64,000 nucleotides of DNA, taken from NCBI GenBank assembly GCA_012295275.1, contig CM022673.1:2192105-2256104 (forward strand). The letters are read 5' to 3'. The notes under the pieces were generated by a model. The model made no database searches. It was not told the origin of the DNA and saw only the letters and a program-made list of their open reading frames with translations. Shown in pieces: positions 32,772 to 48,000 of this stretch (positions within the stretch are counted from its first letter, which is position 1; the number at the start of each line of letters is the position of its first letter). The position numbers were made by a program, and so were the translations under genes. This DNA comes from Chrysomallon squamiferum (Eukaryota; Mollusca; Gastropoda; Neomphalida; Peltospiridae).

Positions 32772-34767
32772 GAGTGTTTTAGTGACAGTCTTTTGTTGAG
32801 CTGCATGGCGTGTGTGATCGCATAAAATCTCTCGAGAGTTATCACAGTCAGTGTGAAAACACTCAGCTCGCTGGACAGCACTCCCAGAAACCCGGATATT
32901 ACGCAGCCAGGACTCATCTGCCACCAGATGGCGTGTTTCCGGAACTCTCCTGAAGATTAAAAACAAAAAATAAATTTCCTGTTTGAACTGAAGGGTGTAT
33001 TACTCAAAAAAAAAAAAAAAAAAAAAAAAAGGAAAGAGATAAAAATAAAGAATAATGCACTGATAAGATTGCAGTTTAAATAAATACACTTTAAATAAAG
33101 TGATCCCAGATTTAAGTTGACGAGTACCTAAAGTAGAAGCGTCCACAATGGCGAGAAAGCCGAGGTAGATGCCCATGAAGAAGTCGGCGCAGGCGAGGTT
33201 GCAGATGAGGAATCGAGGGACGTCCATCTTCGAACGGCTGGTGACGGACACGAAGAGGACGACGCCGTTGCCGAGAAGAGCCAGCATGAAGACAATCCAA
33301 ACCCCGCAGCGCAGAGACCACCACCCAAACAAGTCATCACACGGCATGAATGGTCCTGGAAATATTAGTGGAAGTAGCATTTGTAGTTGCAGTAGTAATA
33401 TCAGTATTTGTAGTAGCACTTGTAGTTGCAGTAGTAATATCAGTATTTGTAGTAGCATTTGTAGTTGCAGTAGTAATAGTAGTATTTGTAGTAGCATTTG
33501 TAGTTGCAGTAGTAATAGTAGTATTTGTAGTAGCATTTGCAGTTGCAGTAGTAATAGTAGTATTTGTAGTAGCATTTGTAGTTGCAGTAGTAATAGTAGT
33601 TCCTGTAGTAGTAATAGTAGTTGTAATAGTAATAGTAGTATTTGTAGTAGTAATAGTAATTATTTTACAGGTAGTAGTATTTGTAGTTGCAATAGTAATG
33701 GTAGTTCTGGTAGTCGTAATAGTGACTGTAATAGTAATAGTAGTATTTGTAGTAGTAATAGTAATTATTTTACAGGTAGTAGTATTTGTAGTTAATAGTA
33801 ATGGTAGTTTGGTAGTAGTAGTGTAATAGTTTGTATTTGTAGTAGTAATAGTAATTAACAGTAGTATTTGTAGGCAATAGTAATGGTAGTTCTAATAGCA
33901 GTAATGGTTGTAATAGTAATAGTAGTATTTTGTTGTAATAGAAATAGTAGTTGGGTAGTAAGTGGTAATAGTTGTAATAGCAACAGCAGAAATAGTACTT
34001 ATGGTAATGGTACCATAGCAACAGCAGTAGTAGATAGTAGTAATAGCAGCAGTGATAGCAGTAGTAGTAATGGTGTTGGTGGCTAGTAGTAATAATATTG
34101 GTTTGCCATGGAGTTGTTTTAGTAATAGTAACAATGTGTAACAGTTTTACTTGTAGTTGTTGTTGTAGTAGTAGTAGTAGTTATTGCTGTAGCCGTCCGT
34201 AATAAAAATGGATTAAAATGAGTCGTAGTTAAAGTAGTAGTAGTAGTAGTAGTAGTATAATAGTAGTAGTAGCAGTTTAGTAATTGTTCAGATAGTTATA
34301 TTATAATAATAGCATTGGTAGTAATTTGTTGTTTTTGTTGTTGCTGTTGCTGTATGGATAGAGATGAAAGAAAAAAAAACAAACAAAAAAGCAGTAATAG
34401 CAGATGTAGAAGTAAATAATGAAAATATCTCAGTATTTCACCTGGTTTAGGTTTGCAGTTGATGGGCGGTCTGGCAATGACCAAGTCGTGGGCGTACTCT
34501 CTTGGTTTGTAGTCTTCCAGGTATTTGCCGCTTCCTTCTGGAAACGTTGATTCGTAGTCCGGGAAATCAGTGTCGTACGAGCCGAAGTTTTCAAAAATAT
34601 TGTCAACCACGAACGACTGATTTACAGCTAGAAGGAAAATTTAATAATCATAAAACTAAAAATAAAATAGACAGACAGATAGGTAGACATACATACATAC
34701 AGAGGGACAGACAGATAGATTAAAAATAAATTCGATGAACAAACACAACATAAATTGATTATATTAC

Positions 34768-34813
<46 letters not shown>

Positions 34814-34835
34814 GTTGTTGTTGTTGTTGTTGTTG

Positions 34836-34890
<55 letters not shown>

Positions 34891-35191
34891 GATAGAAAGA
34901 TAGACAAATATTTTTTATTTTTATTTTTTATTTTTATTAAATCTGAATTTTGGAGAACAGTTACATGTAAAATACGTACAAAGTGTTTCCCAGAACTCGG
35001 ACACATTCTGAAAGGCCTCCCACACTCCCCCCACCGGTTTGTCCCCGTGCATCCAAGTTACGTCTTCCTTCAGCTGTATTTTATTTTTAGTCTGAAACAG
35101 TAAAAGTAAATGATTTCAAATGTTTCATATTCAGCTCTATTTCCACATTACCACAACTTCCTAAAGTGCTAGTTATATTTCTATCATAAGC

Positions 35192-35229
<38 letters not shown>

Positions 35230-37283
35230 TTGTAATGTTTTCTAAGTTAAGAAATCTATTGTAAAGGAATGAATATTCCAAAAAATAACAGCTCACATGA
35301 CTTTTACTGGACACACATACACAGACACATACACACACACACAGACACGCAGACACACACTCACATTTGCGATCACACTGTGAAACTCCATTGCAAATAA
35401 AGCGGACATGAACGAGTCTTTTCCCACTAACAGTTCTAAACAGTGATAACAACAACCACGTCACCGTCATTTCACAATTATACTACATCTACAACATAAC
35501 ACAGCACTTACTTCAGTCCCTGTATCAAGGAAATCACAGCAATGATAAGCGTATGAGAGAATGAGAAGTTTTATTTTAGGGAAAGCTTCCTTTCTGGGAA
35601 ATTCTCGAAGTTCTGGATTGTGATACGTTTTCAGTTTGTTCAGATTCTGAAGACCACTTTCAGGCAGCATTGGAATATGGTTGTCACCCAGATTCCTGAA
35701 ATATTTTACACATTTTGCTTTAATAATTGTTTTTAATGTAGATTCACAAGTCTCACGTTCCTTAAATGATATTTCAATTTGTATTAGTAAATGGCAAGGC
35801 ATGTCCAAAAAAAGAAAAAATTCTTCTGAAGAGAAAAATAATCAGTTCGTTGCACATTTTACAAAAAGAGGAAATGTTTAATATTAGAGTACCATCTACA
35901 AAAGCAAATATTTCTATTATAAAATGATAATAAAAAGGACAATAAACGTTTAGCTAATTTTTCAATTCGATAGACATTACGGTTATTATTGTCTACGGAA
36001 GGAAAAGTTGTTACTCTTCTTTCGAGGCTTGAATCTTTGACGTAATCGTTTTTTCTCGGGTTTCCGTAACAGGATGATTTAGCAACTGTTTAAAAATCCA
36101 AACTACACTTGAAAAGTTATGATAAAGGCAGAATGTTTTTTTTAAAAAAATATATCCTCAACAAACTTAAACGTAATATGAAGCGTGCTGCAGTTAAAAA
36201 CTTACAAGTCTTCAACATTCATCAGTGGAATGAAAGCTGCGGGATGAATTCTGCTTAACTTGTTGTGTGAGAGGTCTCTGTTTTAAATAAATAAACAAAT
36301 AAATAAATAAATAAATAAATAAACAATCAAACAATAAAAACCAACAAAAAAACCCAAGAACAAATATTAATAAATGCCAACAAAGACATACATATATACG
36401 TTCATACATACAGATACAGACAGACAGATACATAGATAGATAGATATAGAGATATATAGACAGATATATAGATAGATACGTAGATACATATATATATATA
36501 TAGATAGATAGATAGATAGATAGATACATAGATACATACATACATACATACATACATACATTATACATACATACAAACATACAGACAGATACATATGAAT
36601 ACACCCAAACACACATAAATACATACCTTCATTCATTCATGTATACATACATACCTCCATTTATATGCATATCGTACGTATTTTTATGCGTACACCTTTT
36701 TAGATACATTCATGCATACATTCACACATACACACACATACACACACACACAAACATACAGACATATATTCATACACACAGTCGACATACAGAGAGAGAG
36801 ACAGAGAGTAATGTATATACTACGTACAAATAAAGTAATTTGTCTAAACCATAAAAGGCATCTTCAGGGATGTGAGTGATGTAGTTGTGACCCAGGGTCA
36901 GATCCGTGAGCTCGTGCAGACCTCGGAATGGACTTCCTTCCAGTGACGTAATTTCATTGTTTCCCATATTTCTACAGCAAGTAAAAAGAACCAGATATAT
37001 CACCGCTATATTTAATTAATTCCATGTATTTGTACAAATAAATAAATAAATAAATAAATAATGATGATGATAATGATGATGATGATGATGATGATGATAA
37101 TAATAATAATAATAATAATGATGATGATAATAATAATAATAATAAACAAATACATGATTTAATCAAGGATTCCACAACTCTTGACATAATGAATATTTTT
37201 TTTACTTATATTTAATAACAATGATGTTATTTCAAAATACAACACAGTGTTCAATTATTCGTAACGTATTGCTTGTAAAACTG

Positions 37284-37339
<56 letters not shown>

Positions 37340-40300
37340 TTATATTTCACGTAAGTAAAACTCAGTGTTAAGCAATTAATATTGTAAGCTCAGGTGTAAA
37401 AAATATTTTATTTAAAGTTGACTGTATATTTTTTGATATTGCGTTTCGTTAGCTTGTATTATGAAACATCTGTAAACTGCAACACAATATTTCATGATTT
37501 TCGCCTCGAAATTGTCGTAATACTAATAATCGTAATTCTCCGTAATAAGAGTCTATTATTATTTTCTGTTATTATCATAGCTTAATAGCCTAACAATGAT
37601 ACGCTCGAAGGTTCAGTTAAAATTCGATATTTCATTAAATAACATAATAATCGAGACGTGTGTATTATCTCATGAAATCAATATGTGTATTATTACATCA
37701 CATAATTAAATTGTATATGTGTGTGTGTGTGTGTGTGTATTCCATTATTAAACAGAAAGACCTAATGTATTGTATGATCAAATAAACATATATATTACAT
37801 CATGAAGTAACCAAATATACTACATTATCAAATAAACAGATATATTACATCATCAAATAAACAGATATATTACATCATCAAATAAACAGATATATTACAC
37901 CATCAAATAAACAGATATATTACACCATCAAATAAACAGATATATTACACCATCAAATAAACAGACGTTTTACACCATCAAATAGATATATTACATCATC
38001 AAATACACAGATATATTGCATTGATACTGTATTAATCTGAACAGTCTGACCTATGTGTATTTACTGAAACAGAGAGATGAAGTATAAATAAAACCAACTT
38101 ACAAGTTCAACAGAGCGGAACACCCCGTCACATTTGGGAGTTGATCAATTCGATTAGAGTGGACATCTCTGAAATTAAACAAACAAAAAGTAAATTAATA
38201 AGCAAATAAATAGATAATTAATTAAAAGATAGGCAGAAATAGGCAGATACACAGTTGGATCAGTCTGATGACAATGATGATTATTCATGTGATTGTCACT
38301 ATCATCAATCATCATTATCAGAAAGAAGAAGAATATATACAAAACATTTATTTAAATAGAACATTTTGTTAAAAGAAACATCATCATATATATTATTTTT
38401 GTACAAAGGTTATATGATACAAGAGGAACTTATCGATCAGTAACAAGGCATTTATTTACATGTTTTTTCCCATGATCAAGAAAACACATACCACAACTTT
38501 TAATAAACCAGTCGCTTGCTGTAACTGAAAATAGTCAAGTATATTCTGCAATATATCAAACCAATGGATATAAAAATATTTGGTTTGACGTAATATAACA
38601 CTGATTTCTCATAAATAGTGCATATATAAATATGTGGCTCTCAAACGTTTGAAATAATAAGTATATCCTTTATATCTTATAACTAACAGATGTTAATAAA
38701 TACATGGTCCAGACATTTTGAAATATTATATTAATGATCTTTTATAATTCATATGTGTACAAATATACAGTCCACTGTGTTGACAGTAATAGTTTTATCA
38801 CTGATCCCTAATAATGGGTGTAATCGAAAATACGGTCCAAACTGCTCTGCGTAATATATGCTTGATCACATAGAAGATTAATAAAATAATGGATAACAAA
38901 AATGTTTGACTGAAATCACGTCTTGCTTGTCTGTTGAAGTTCTCTGTCAACGTGTGCTGGATTTGACGTAACTAGCTCGAGCAGAAAGATTAACGGTAAC
39001 AAACAGAGTTTACAGACGAGTGGCTGTTTAAGCCTGAACACGAACATGGTTTTCATCTTCAGGCTTGTTTAAAATGAAACGTTCCTGACGGAAGAATTAG
39101 TCTTCATGATGCTGGAAGATGTTTGAACGAAGATGGATTGAATCACAGAGAGATCCGAAACTTCGGGAAAAAAAATGAAGTTGTTGTTGTGCTGGATGTA
39201 AACTTAGAATAATAGTAATTGTTGCTGCTGTTTATAGTACTCGTAGTAGAGGGGAAACAGTTGTATCAGTTGTAAAGTGGATGATAACGTAGTACCACTA
39301 CAAGAAGGAATAGTAGTATATTAATATTAGTTGTTATTGTTGTTGTCGTAGCTTCTCAAGCACATAATAATCTTATAAAACTTATTTCTTCATTTGTGGA
39401 ACATTATTTCAACATTTTAACAAAGTGTATATTTTTAAAAACAAAACATTAAAAAAGAAGCACAAAATAGAAACCTACAAGCAGTACAAAACGAAGAACC
39501 CAGTATTTACTAAATCGATACTTACAAAGTTTTAAGAAGTGGTAAATGCTGACACATATCAGGGGGGATAACTCTGATATTTGCTCTGTCGAACCTCAGC
39601 CCATCCAAACTTGAGGTTCCCTGCAAGTCTGGGAATTCCGTCATGTCGTGTGCCTCTGATAGATAGCTGAAATAATACGTACACTACATCTTTAGGAGTA
39701 CGAATATACATAGCTGAAATAATACGTACACTACCTCTGAATATAGATAGCTGAAATCTTTAATACGAATATACAGTGAAATAATAAAACAGTATCTTTA
39801 GTAGTACGAATATAGATAGCTGAAATAATACGTACACTACATCTTTAGGAGTACGAATATACATAGCTGAAATAATACGTACTACAGTTAAAACGTATCT
39901 TTAGGAGTACGAATATAGATAGCTGAAATAATACGTACACTACATCTTTAGGAGTACGAATATACATAGCTGAAATAATACGTACACTACATCTTTAGGA
40001 GTACGAATATAGATAGCTGAAATAATACGTACACTACATCTTTAGGACTACGAATATACATAGCTGAAATAATACGTACACTACAGGTAAAACGTATCTT
40101 TAGGAGTACGAATGTAGATAGCTGAAATAATACGTACACTACATATTTAGGAGTACGACTATAAAGCCTAAATAGTTATTATAATGTTGTATATTTCCAA
40201 AAGATTAATTTTGGTTTTTTCACACCAATCTTTATTAAAATAAAATAAGATAAAAAAAAAAAAAAAAAAAAATAATTATAACAAGTTCGTGAGAATGGAG

Positions 40301-41119
40301 TCAATATTTTTCCATTTACTTTGACATTATTTTACCTCTGACAATTAAATCCTTTCCCTTGCACCTTGAAAACCCCCAACAAAAACACGTAAAAATAATA
40401 ATAATAAAAAAAAATTTCTAATATTGATAGACTTAAAATACGCTTAAAATAATTTTATCCATGCTGAGAACTTCAGTAATGCGTTCTCTGCAGGATATGG
40501 ACTGTCAAGTTTAAAAGGAAGAATTTATATTTTATCAATAATAACTTAATTCATTCATTCATATTGGGTTTTTTGCCCTTTTTTTTCCTGCTGCTGCTGT
40601 ATTGCTCTTTTTTATGTTTTTTTGTTTTGTTTTGTTTTGTTTCATTTTTATTTTCGTGTTCTAATCACTACTGAAAGACTGCACTTACGAATCAATATTT
40701 TTTTTTAAGGAAAAACGATTTGTTGTATTAATCGATGAAACTATGACAATAAAACCAAAAAAATTTCAAAAATCAAAATTAAATAAACAACAGTCGACTG
40801 ACAAATAATAATGATGTAACATTTTAATGGCTGCGCCTAAAAAAAAACAAATACAAAAACAAAAAAATAACAGTCTTGCCAGTTGATATTCTTTAATGAT
40901 TTTTATTTTCAGAAAATGGAATTTGAAATTATAACTTTTTACTCACATTTTCCTAAGTTTGGGTAAATTAGAAAATGCTTTCTTTCCAACTGACATGATT
41001 GGATTTCCTTTTAGCTGTAATAACATAAGGTTCTTGTTTTCTGCGAAGCTATAGTCAGGAAGATATTCTATTTTGTTGTCGTCGATATCTCTGTAAAAAA
41101 AAAAAAAAAATAATAATAA

Positions 41120-41183
<64 letters not shown>

Positions 41184-43900
41184 AATAATAAAATGTTATT
41201 AATTATTGAGAATATAAATTTAATTATACTATCATATTTTTACTGTAAAAAGCAAATACTTTTTAAAATGGAAATCGAAAATAAAAAATACAATGGAATT
41301 AAATTAAATTAAATTAAATTAAATTAAAGGAAAATAAAAGAAAAAGAAAATCAAACGACAAAACAAAAGGTAGCCAATGAGTCTATAATAACTTGCATCA
41401 TTATCACGTGTTAATCATAATATTTAAATATTTTTTGTTTGTTTCTTAATATATTCAATGGGATGGTTATAATAATATTGCTGAAAAGTATGGCTATATT
41501 TAAGAAACGTTATCTAGTACTACAAAATAAAATATCTCCTTCTCTGTGTGTTTTATTTTCTAGATATACTCAGAATATGTGTTCATTTTCTAGGTATACT
41601 CAAAACGTAGTTTTCTCTAAAATAATTTTCTAGGTAAACTCAAAATATAGTTTTTTTTTATGCTTATTTTCTAGGTAAATTCAATATACAGTTTCTCTTT
41701 AATTATTTTCTTGGTATTTTCAAACTACAGGTTTTCTGTATGTTTATTTTCTAGGTATACTCAAAATATACTTACAATTCTTCTAAATCTGGCAGTGACT
41801 TTAAAGCTACAGGAATTTTTTTCAACCTGTTTTTATTCACTTGTCTGAAAAATACATTATTCTTTATAATCTTTTATAAAGAAAAAACATTAATTCGTTG
41901 TGTGTGTGAATGTTTTGTGTATATTCCTTAATGTGTTAAATTGTAACAATAGAAATAAACACGTTCATATCTGAATGCACACCGTCACATACCAACATAC
42001 ACATACATTCAAGTTCATGCATTTTATGCATTTGCTTCTTAAACTGCGAATTGAAAATAATTGTAATGTTTATTTATAACATCCTGTGTATGCCTATTGC
42101 ACTTAGTATTGTCAGTGGGTATCCTCCCATTTGCTACACAAACCATTTTTCACAACACAGGTCATATTATATAGACACAGGCAGGTTGTTTCCCATTTGT
42201 TACATCGTCAGCTAAGGGACTAAATAAGTAAACCCCTATAATATTAGTGGAACTTGAACTTGGCTGAATACATTTATGTATTGACTTGTACTGTAATACT
42301 AATACGTGTCCTAGAGCTACATGTATCGTTCGTATGTACTAAATGTGATCCAGTAATAAATATTGTTCTTGTGTTATGTGACTGAATTTATAATGAATGG
42401 ATATGAATATATATATATATATATATATATTTTTGTTTTTTGTTTTTTGATTGATGGTTCGGATTTGCTTAATTGTTTTTGACCGTGTGACAATTGAGAA
42501 GAGGAGACCATTACTGCAAGCTAGGTAGAGGGCAAATAATTAGCAGTTCCCTCAACCGTAATCTGTGTTGTTACAAGATATACGACAAAAAGGGTTGTGT
42601 AACAAATGGTATGACACCCATAGGCGTACTAAGATACAACACGCATACACACACAAACATACCCAGGATGTTATAAAGACACATTACAATTATTATCAAT
42701 ATACAATTTATGAAGCAAATTCATGAGATTATGTTAAAAAATACTGCAAGCATTTTGATGACAAATCCAAAGGATCGATGAATAATATAAAAACCAAAAA
42801 TTAATAACAATAATGATAAAAATTCTGAGTACTTACAGGATTCTTAAAGACGTCAAACCCACAAAAGCATTGTCATGGCAGTCTTCTATTAAATTATCAT
42901 GCAAGAGCCTTTGAAAATGAAAATAGAAAAATATGGAAAAAAAAAAAAAACGAAAACAAATTTATGATATCATTAAAATGAGTAATTGCCGCGTAAAGAA
43001 AGAAAAAAAATGTGTAAGACGACAGAAATCCATATTGTAAGTTGTAAAAACATGGCGTTTGTGGCATAAAAAGGCAAGCGAATTTGTCAGTTGATTATAT
43101 TTTATAACACCGATCAGAGATAAAAATCATTTCCAATCTCGGTTCTAATCTTCTACGTTGTTATTACTTGTCATCTGGAGTTAGTCAATGCAGATCTACT
43201 CTTTTTTGATAGGATTTGCAAAATTGCTAATGTTCCTAATTTGTTAACAATATCTCCGTTACAACTGTCTAAATATACTGCATATACTTAAAGGTTAATG
43301 CTTTATTACTTGTGATAAAATAAATAACTCGTAAACATGTATGGAAGCTGACATCGTTTAACTTATTGTGAAGTGACTTCAGACTTCATTATTAACAAAG
43401 ACTGAGAGCCAATATAATGTATCTGTATTTGTATTATTTGTTCGTATGTAATTTTAATATGGTAAAGAAGACGTAGTTATTCTGATTTTAAAAATATGTA
43501 GCCAGAAATATATATATATTAGCAGGTAAGTGAGAGAAAATAATAATAATAAAAGACCAAAAGTTTCAAAAGCGTGAATTAACTGAAGGTACTTACAGAA
43601 CGAGAACACCTGACAGGTTGCGAAATGCAAAGGCTGGAATTTTTCTTATTTCATTAAGAGCCAGAGTGCTGTAAACACACAAAACAAATATATACAAATA
43701 AATATTGCTGAAAATAACTATATTTAGTAAACGTTGTATCACCAGTTGTCTTCCTTCTTGTTACACAAAATGTCATCATTATCATCAATGTCTTCACAAC
43801 TGTCACAACCAGACACACCATAAGCACAACCATTACTGTTCTTGTTTGTTTCTTTGTTTTTCAATGTAGGCAAAATGCAATCTTTCATGGGCATATTCAG

Positions 43901-43979
<79 letters not shown>

Positions 43980-44931
43980 GACACACACACACATTTTTAT
44001 GAACCGTATAAGATAAAATGCAGGTTAACTTTCTTTCATACAACCTAGAACTGCTCTTGAATATGAAATATTCAGATCAAATTAATATTATTATTTTATG
44101 TCTTGAGAAAATAGTAAGAAGTATGTATAATTAATTTCTGTTTGTTCATATTCAGAAAAAATAGATGAAAAAAACGTTAATCAGTTTCATATTACAAAAA
44201 TACGACGAGAGGTTATCCCTGGAAAGCTGTCTACCCCGTAATGAAAAGTTACTGAGAACGTGATACTGATGTTTAATAACGTTTTCATTATTCATTAGTA
44301 TCTGCTGGGTCGAAACTTAAAACATCTAATTAAAAGAAAACACTTATACTGAAGAAAAAAAAGAACAAACACAACAACAACATTCTGATGACAGTGGTGA
44401 TGGTAGTGGTAGTGCTAATGTCATAACAACTGATTTTAATCTAGCATTTATTTATTCTTTGTACACTACACAGTACTGTTACGTCCCAAATATCTATCAG
44501 AGTCAAAATAATAAAATAATATATATGTCACTGTTTTCATATCTTACATATGACATTATTTTCATATCTTATATTTACCGGCTTTCGATTTAAAGTCTTT
44601 ACAAAGAATTGTATTTGTTTTCGGAAGAAGCCGTTGAAAACGTTTCTGTGATTTATGTGTTTCAGTTTCATTCTTTCACACTGCTCTGTTCGAACAAGCC
44701 TGAGATTAAGTCGAGAGGCACGAAGTGTTCATAGGCTTCATTTAAAGTGGAAATGAGTATTGGAGTTTTAGAATCCTTTCTTCTGGCAATGTTTCATTTT
44801 AGAAGGCTTTAGAAGGCTTTAAGAAATTATTTTATATTTTTAAGGCAATTGAGTTGCAGTATACCATTGAAATGAATGGATATTTTGTTTTATTTAAGAA
44901 TCTGTGTGTGTGTGTGTGTGTGTGTGTGTGA

Positions 44932-45011
<80 letters not shown>

Positions 45012-48000
45012 AAATTATAAATGAAAGTAACATTTTCTGATCTAGTCTTCAATAAAGTTTTCTTTTTTAATTGATCTTAATAATTATTCTTGCTGATTGA
45101 AGCAATTGTCTTTTATGGGACAAACGTTCAAGATTATAAAGCATTTATATTTGTGCAACGAGTATCTAAATTTCCATAAAGAATATTTATGTTATATGAA
45201 TCCAAGGCTCCGCTTTTATGTTTTATGACTTAGATTTGTCACATAGTCTCTTCGCATTGCCTAAAGATTTTGCGATAGTTGAATATGTACAATATTTCTG
45301 CATTATTAAACGTATATATTTCAATTAAAAAATTCTCAAAGCTTACTTAGAGATGCTTTAATGTTATCTTCATTCGAAGATGGTTATAAAGCAAACATGA
45401 CGGTATGAAGCATATCGAAACACTATATCAAGGAGATACCATCTTATTAAACACATAACCTTCTGTGACATGTAATTCTGTAGTAATTACGATGTTATTT
45501 AGACACACAAGGAGTTGCATCACCACTGATAGATAATAATAACATTATTAAACATTTTCAGGTCACTGTTTCCTATCTCTGAAATAATGTCATAGCAATA
45601 TTGAGGTTATTAACACCAATCAGAACACTGTGACTTCAAAAACAAATAATCTACAGCAAATATGACGTTATTCCGACAAAACATGGTATGTTCTTCGGCT
45701 ATAATGATTTAAATTGCATGTCTAGATATGAATTTTTGTTTATTTTTATTAATAACTTACAGAGCTTCCAAAGACCTGAGTCTGCTCAGTGCAACAACTG
45801 GAACTTGAGTTAATCTGTTAGCGTCCAGCCAGAGGCGCTTCAATGACGTCATATTGCGAAAACTGTCGTCTGCAACTCGAAAAATTCTGTTGGCATCCAA
45901 GTGTCTGGAAAAATTAAATTACACAGATTTATTAATTATGATTATTATTATTTATTTATTTATTTATTTTTATTTATATTTTATTTATTTTTTTTTTTTT
46001 TTTATTTTTTTTAAAATGATCTCTAAACCGCGACAGATGTTAAACATTTCTAAGTATTTCTGACATTTTTCTTCCCCACGTACCCGTACATAGCATTCAC
46101 ATTTAAAGACTCACACATGCCAATACATAAACAGATTCACATAGCGCTGAATGATATGTGGCTCTTCGTACATTCTGTCAATACTTTTACAGAAACCTGT
46201 GTTTGCTTTATTTTTCCTCAGCGATGGATTTTTTATACGCATCTTTTTTATAAACAGGAAAACACTTAACCACGACTCTTAAGAAACAAACGGGAAATAA
46301 ATACACGAGCACTGATAAGAACCGACCCTGCGAACTATCACCCTGAAAACAGCGCAGTAACCATTAACAAATTTGAAGCGGAAAGTTCAGTATTGCAACA
46401 ATGAGGCCAGTCCACTTTCTAAATAATCTTCTCCTTTACACAGTGAAAAATCTATGCATTGCAAATACAGCATAATTACTTGTTCTCTCCCCATTATTGT
46501 GATGAAAACTAAGATAGAGGATTTTGAATAAAACATTAGTTCTGTGCCCATGTTTTCTGTCAGAGACACGAAAGGTCTGGTGATTAATTGCAGATAAGTC
46601 TTCGGAATACTTACAGTTCTACCAGATGTTGTAAATTCTGGATGGCTTTGCTGGGCACTTCTCTAAAACGGTTTCCTTGTAGCCATCTGAAATTAGCAAA
46701 AAAAAAGAAAAAAGTCAGATCTTAATTAATCTAAATGAAGTTAAACTGCTAAGAAATGAATGTATATATATCGGTGAATGTCTGTTAGTGTTTCTGTATG
46801 TGTGTGTGCGTGTGTTTTGTATGTGTGTGCGTGTGTGTTTTGTATGTGTTGTATTTGTGTTTTTTGCATTTACGTTTGTCTCTCTAAATACCTCCCTTTT
46901 TTCTGTCTCTGACTCTTTATTTCTCCCTGTTTCTCTTTTTTATCTATCTATCTATCTATCTATCTACCTATCTTTTCTATCTACCTATCTATCTATCTAT
47001 ACAAATATCTATCTATCTGTCTATTATCTCTGTCTTTCTGTGAGCGAGTCTGTTTTGTGTTTATGCTTCTATTTAAAAATACACATTTCAGATTTCTTCT
47101 GTATACAGGTATTCTGCATCGTGACTGTGAGCAATTTGTTTCCTCTTATTGACTTTCTTTCTGCTGTTTCACCGTAAGAGGGCGTTTCACTCTCCAATCA
47201 GACAATCAGTAGGAGCTGAATACAACTAATGAAACATGTGATTTTTTTCTTTTCGTTTTTTTTTTCATTAAACTGTTGAACTTTTATCCTTGAAATTGCA
47301 CTTTTAAATTTTTACAACATGGCTTCTTTTCTTGATTAGTTTCTGCCTTAAGTTGTTGTTAATACTGCAAAAACAGAAAGCTTTGTTCTGACTTAGAAAA
47401 AAACAACAAATATTTTTGTCGTTTATTAATGGAAAAATATGGTGTTGTCAATACTGGTCGTTGGCTTTACAAAAGACTGAAGGTCAGTTTTTTTAATTAA
47501 AGACCAAACTGAAGGTTTTCTGATATTTACTTCTTCGTTTGTAAATTTAATTCGTTGAATACAAAATAACGATTTGATGATTTTCTGTGTTTTTGTATGA
47601 GTGGGCTTTCATGTAGGAAGATTTAAGACAGACATAGATAGACAGATACATACATATATAGACATACAGATAAATGGATGGATGGATGGATTGACTGATT
47701 GATGGCAAATGAAGAAAGATACAATCATACACACACGCGCGCGCGCACACACACACACACAGTCACACACACGCACTGCCGGATTGATTGACATCTGTCT
47801 GTATGTGTGTCTGTCATTCTCTCTGTCTTCTTCTAATACTGTGATTTCAAAACGAACATTTGTAACAAGCAATTCTAAGAGTGGTTTTATTTCGATCGGC
47901 TCATGCAATAACGCTTTTTTGTATGAATACTCACAACACTTGAAGAAACTTCACTCTACGAAAAATTCTTCTCGGTAAATCCTTGAGATTGTTACTGACC

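Noticed and set aside
33169-33826. Long Ser/Cys/Asn and Val/Phe-rich + strand frames
   Set aside because: They come from the GTA trinucleotide satellite and from antisense of the TM1-2 exon, with no domain and no coding-like composition.
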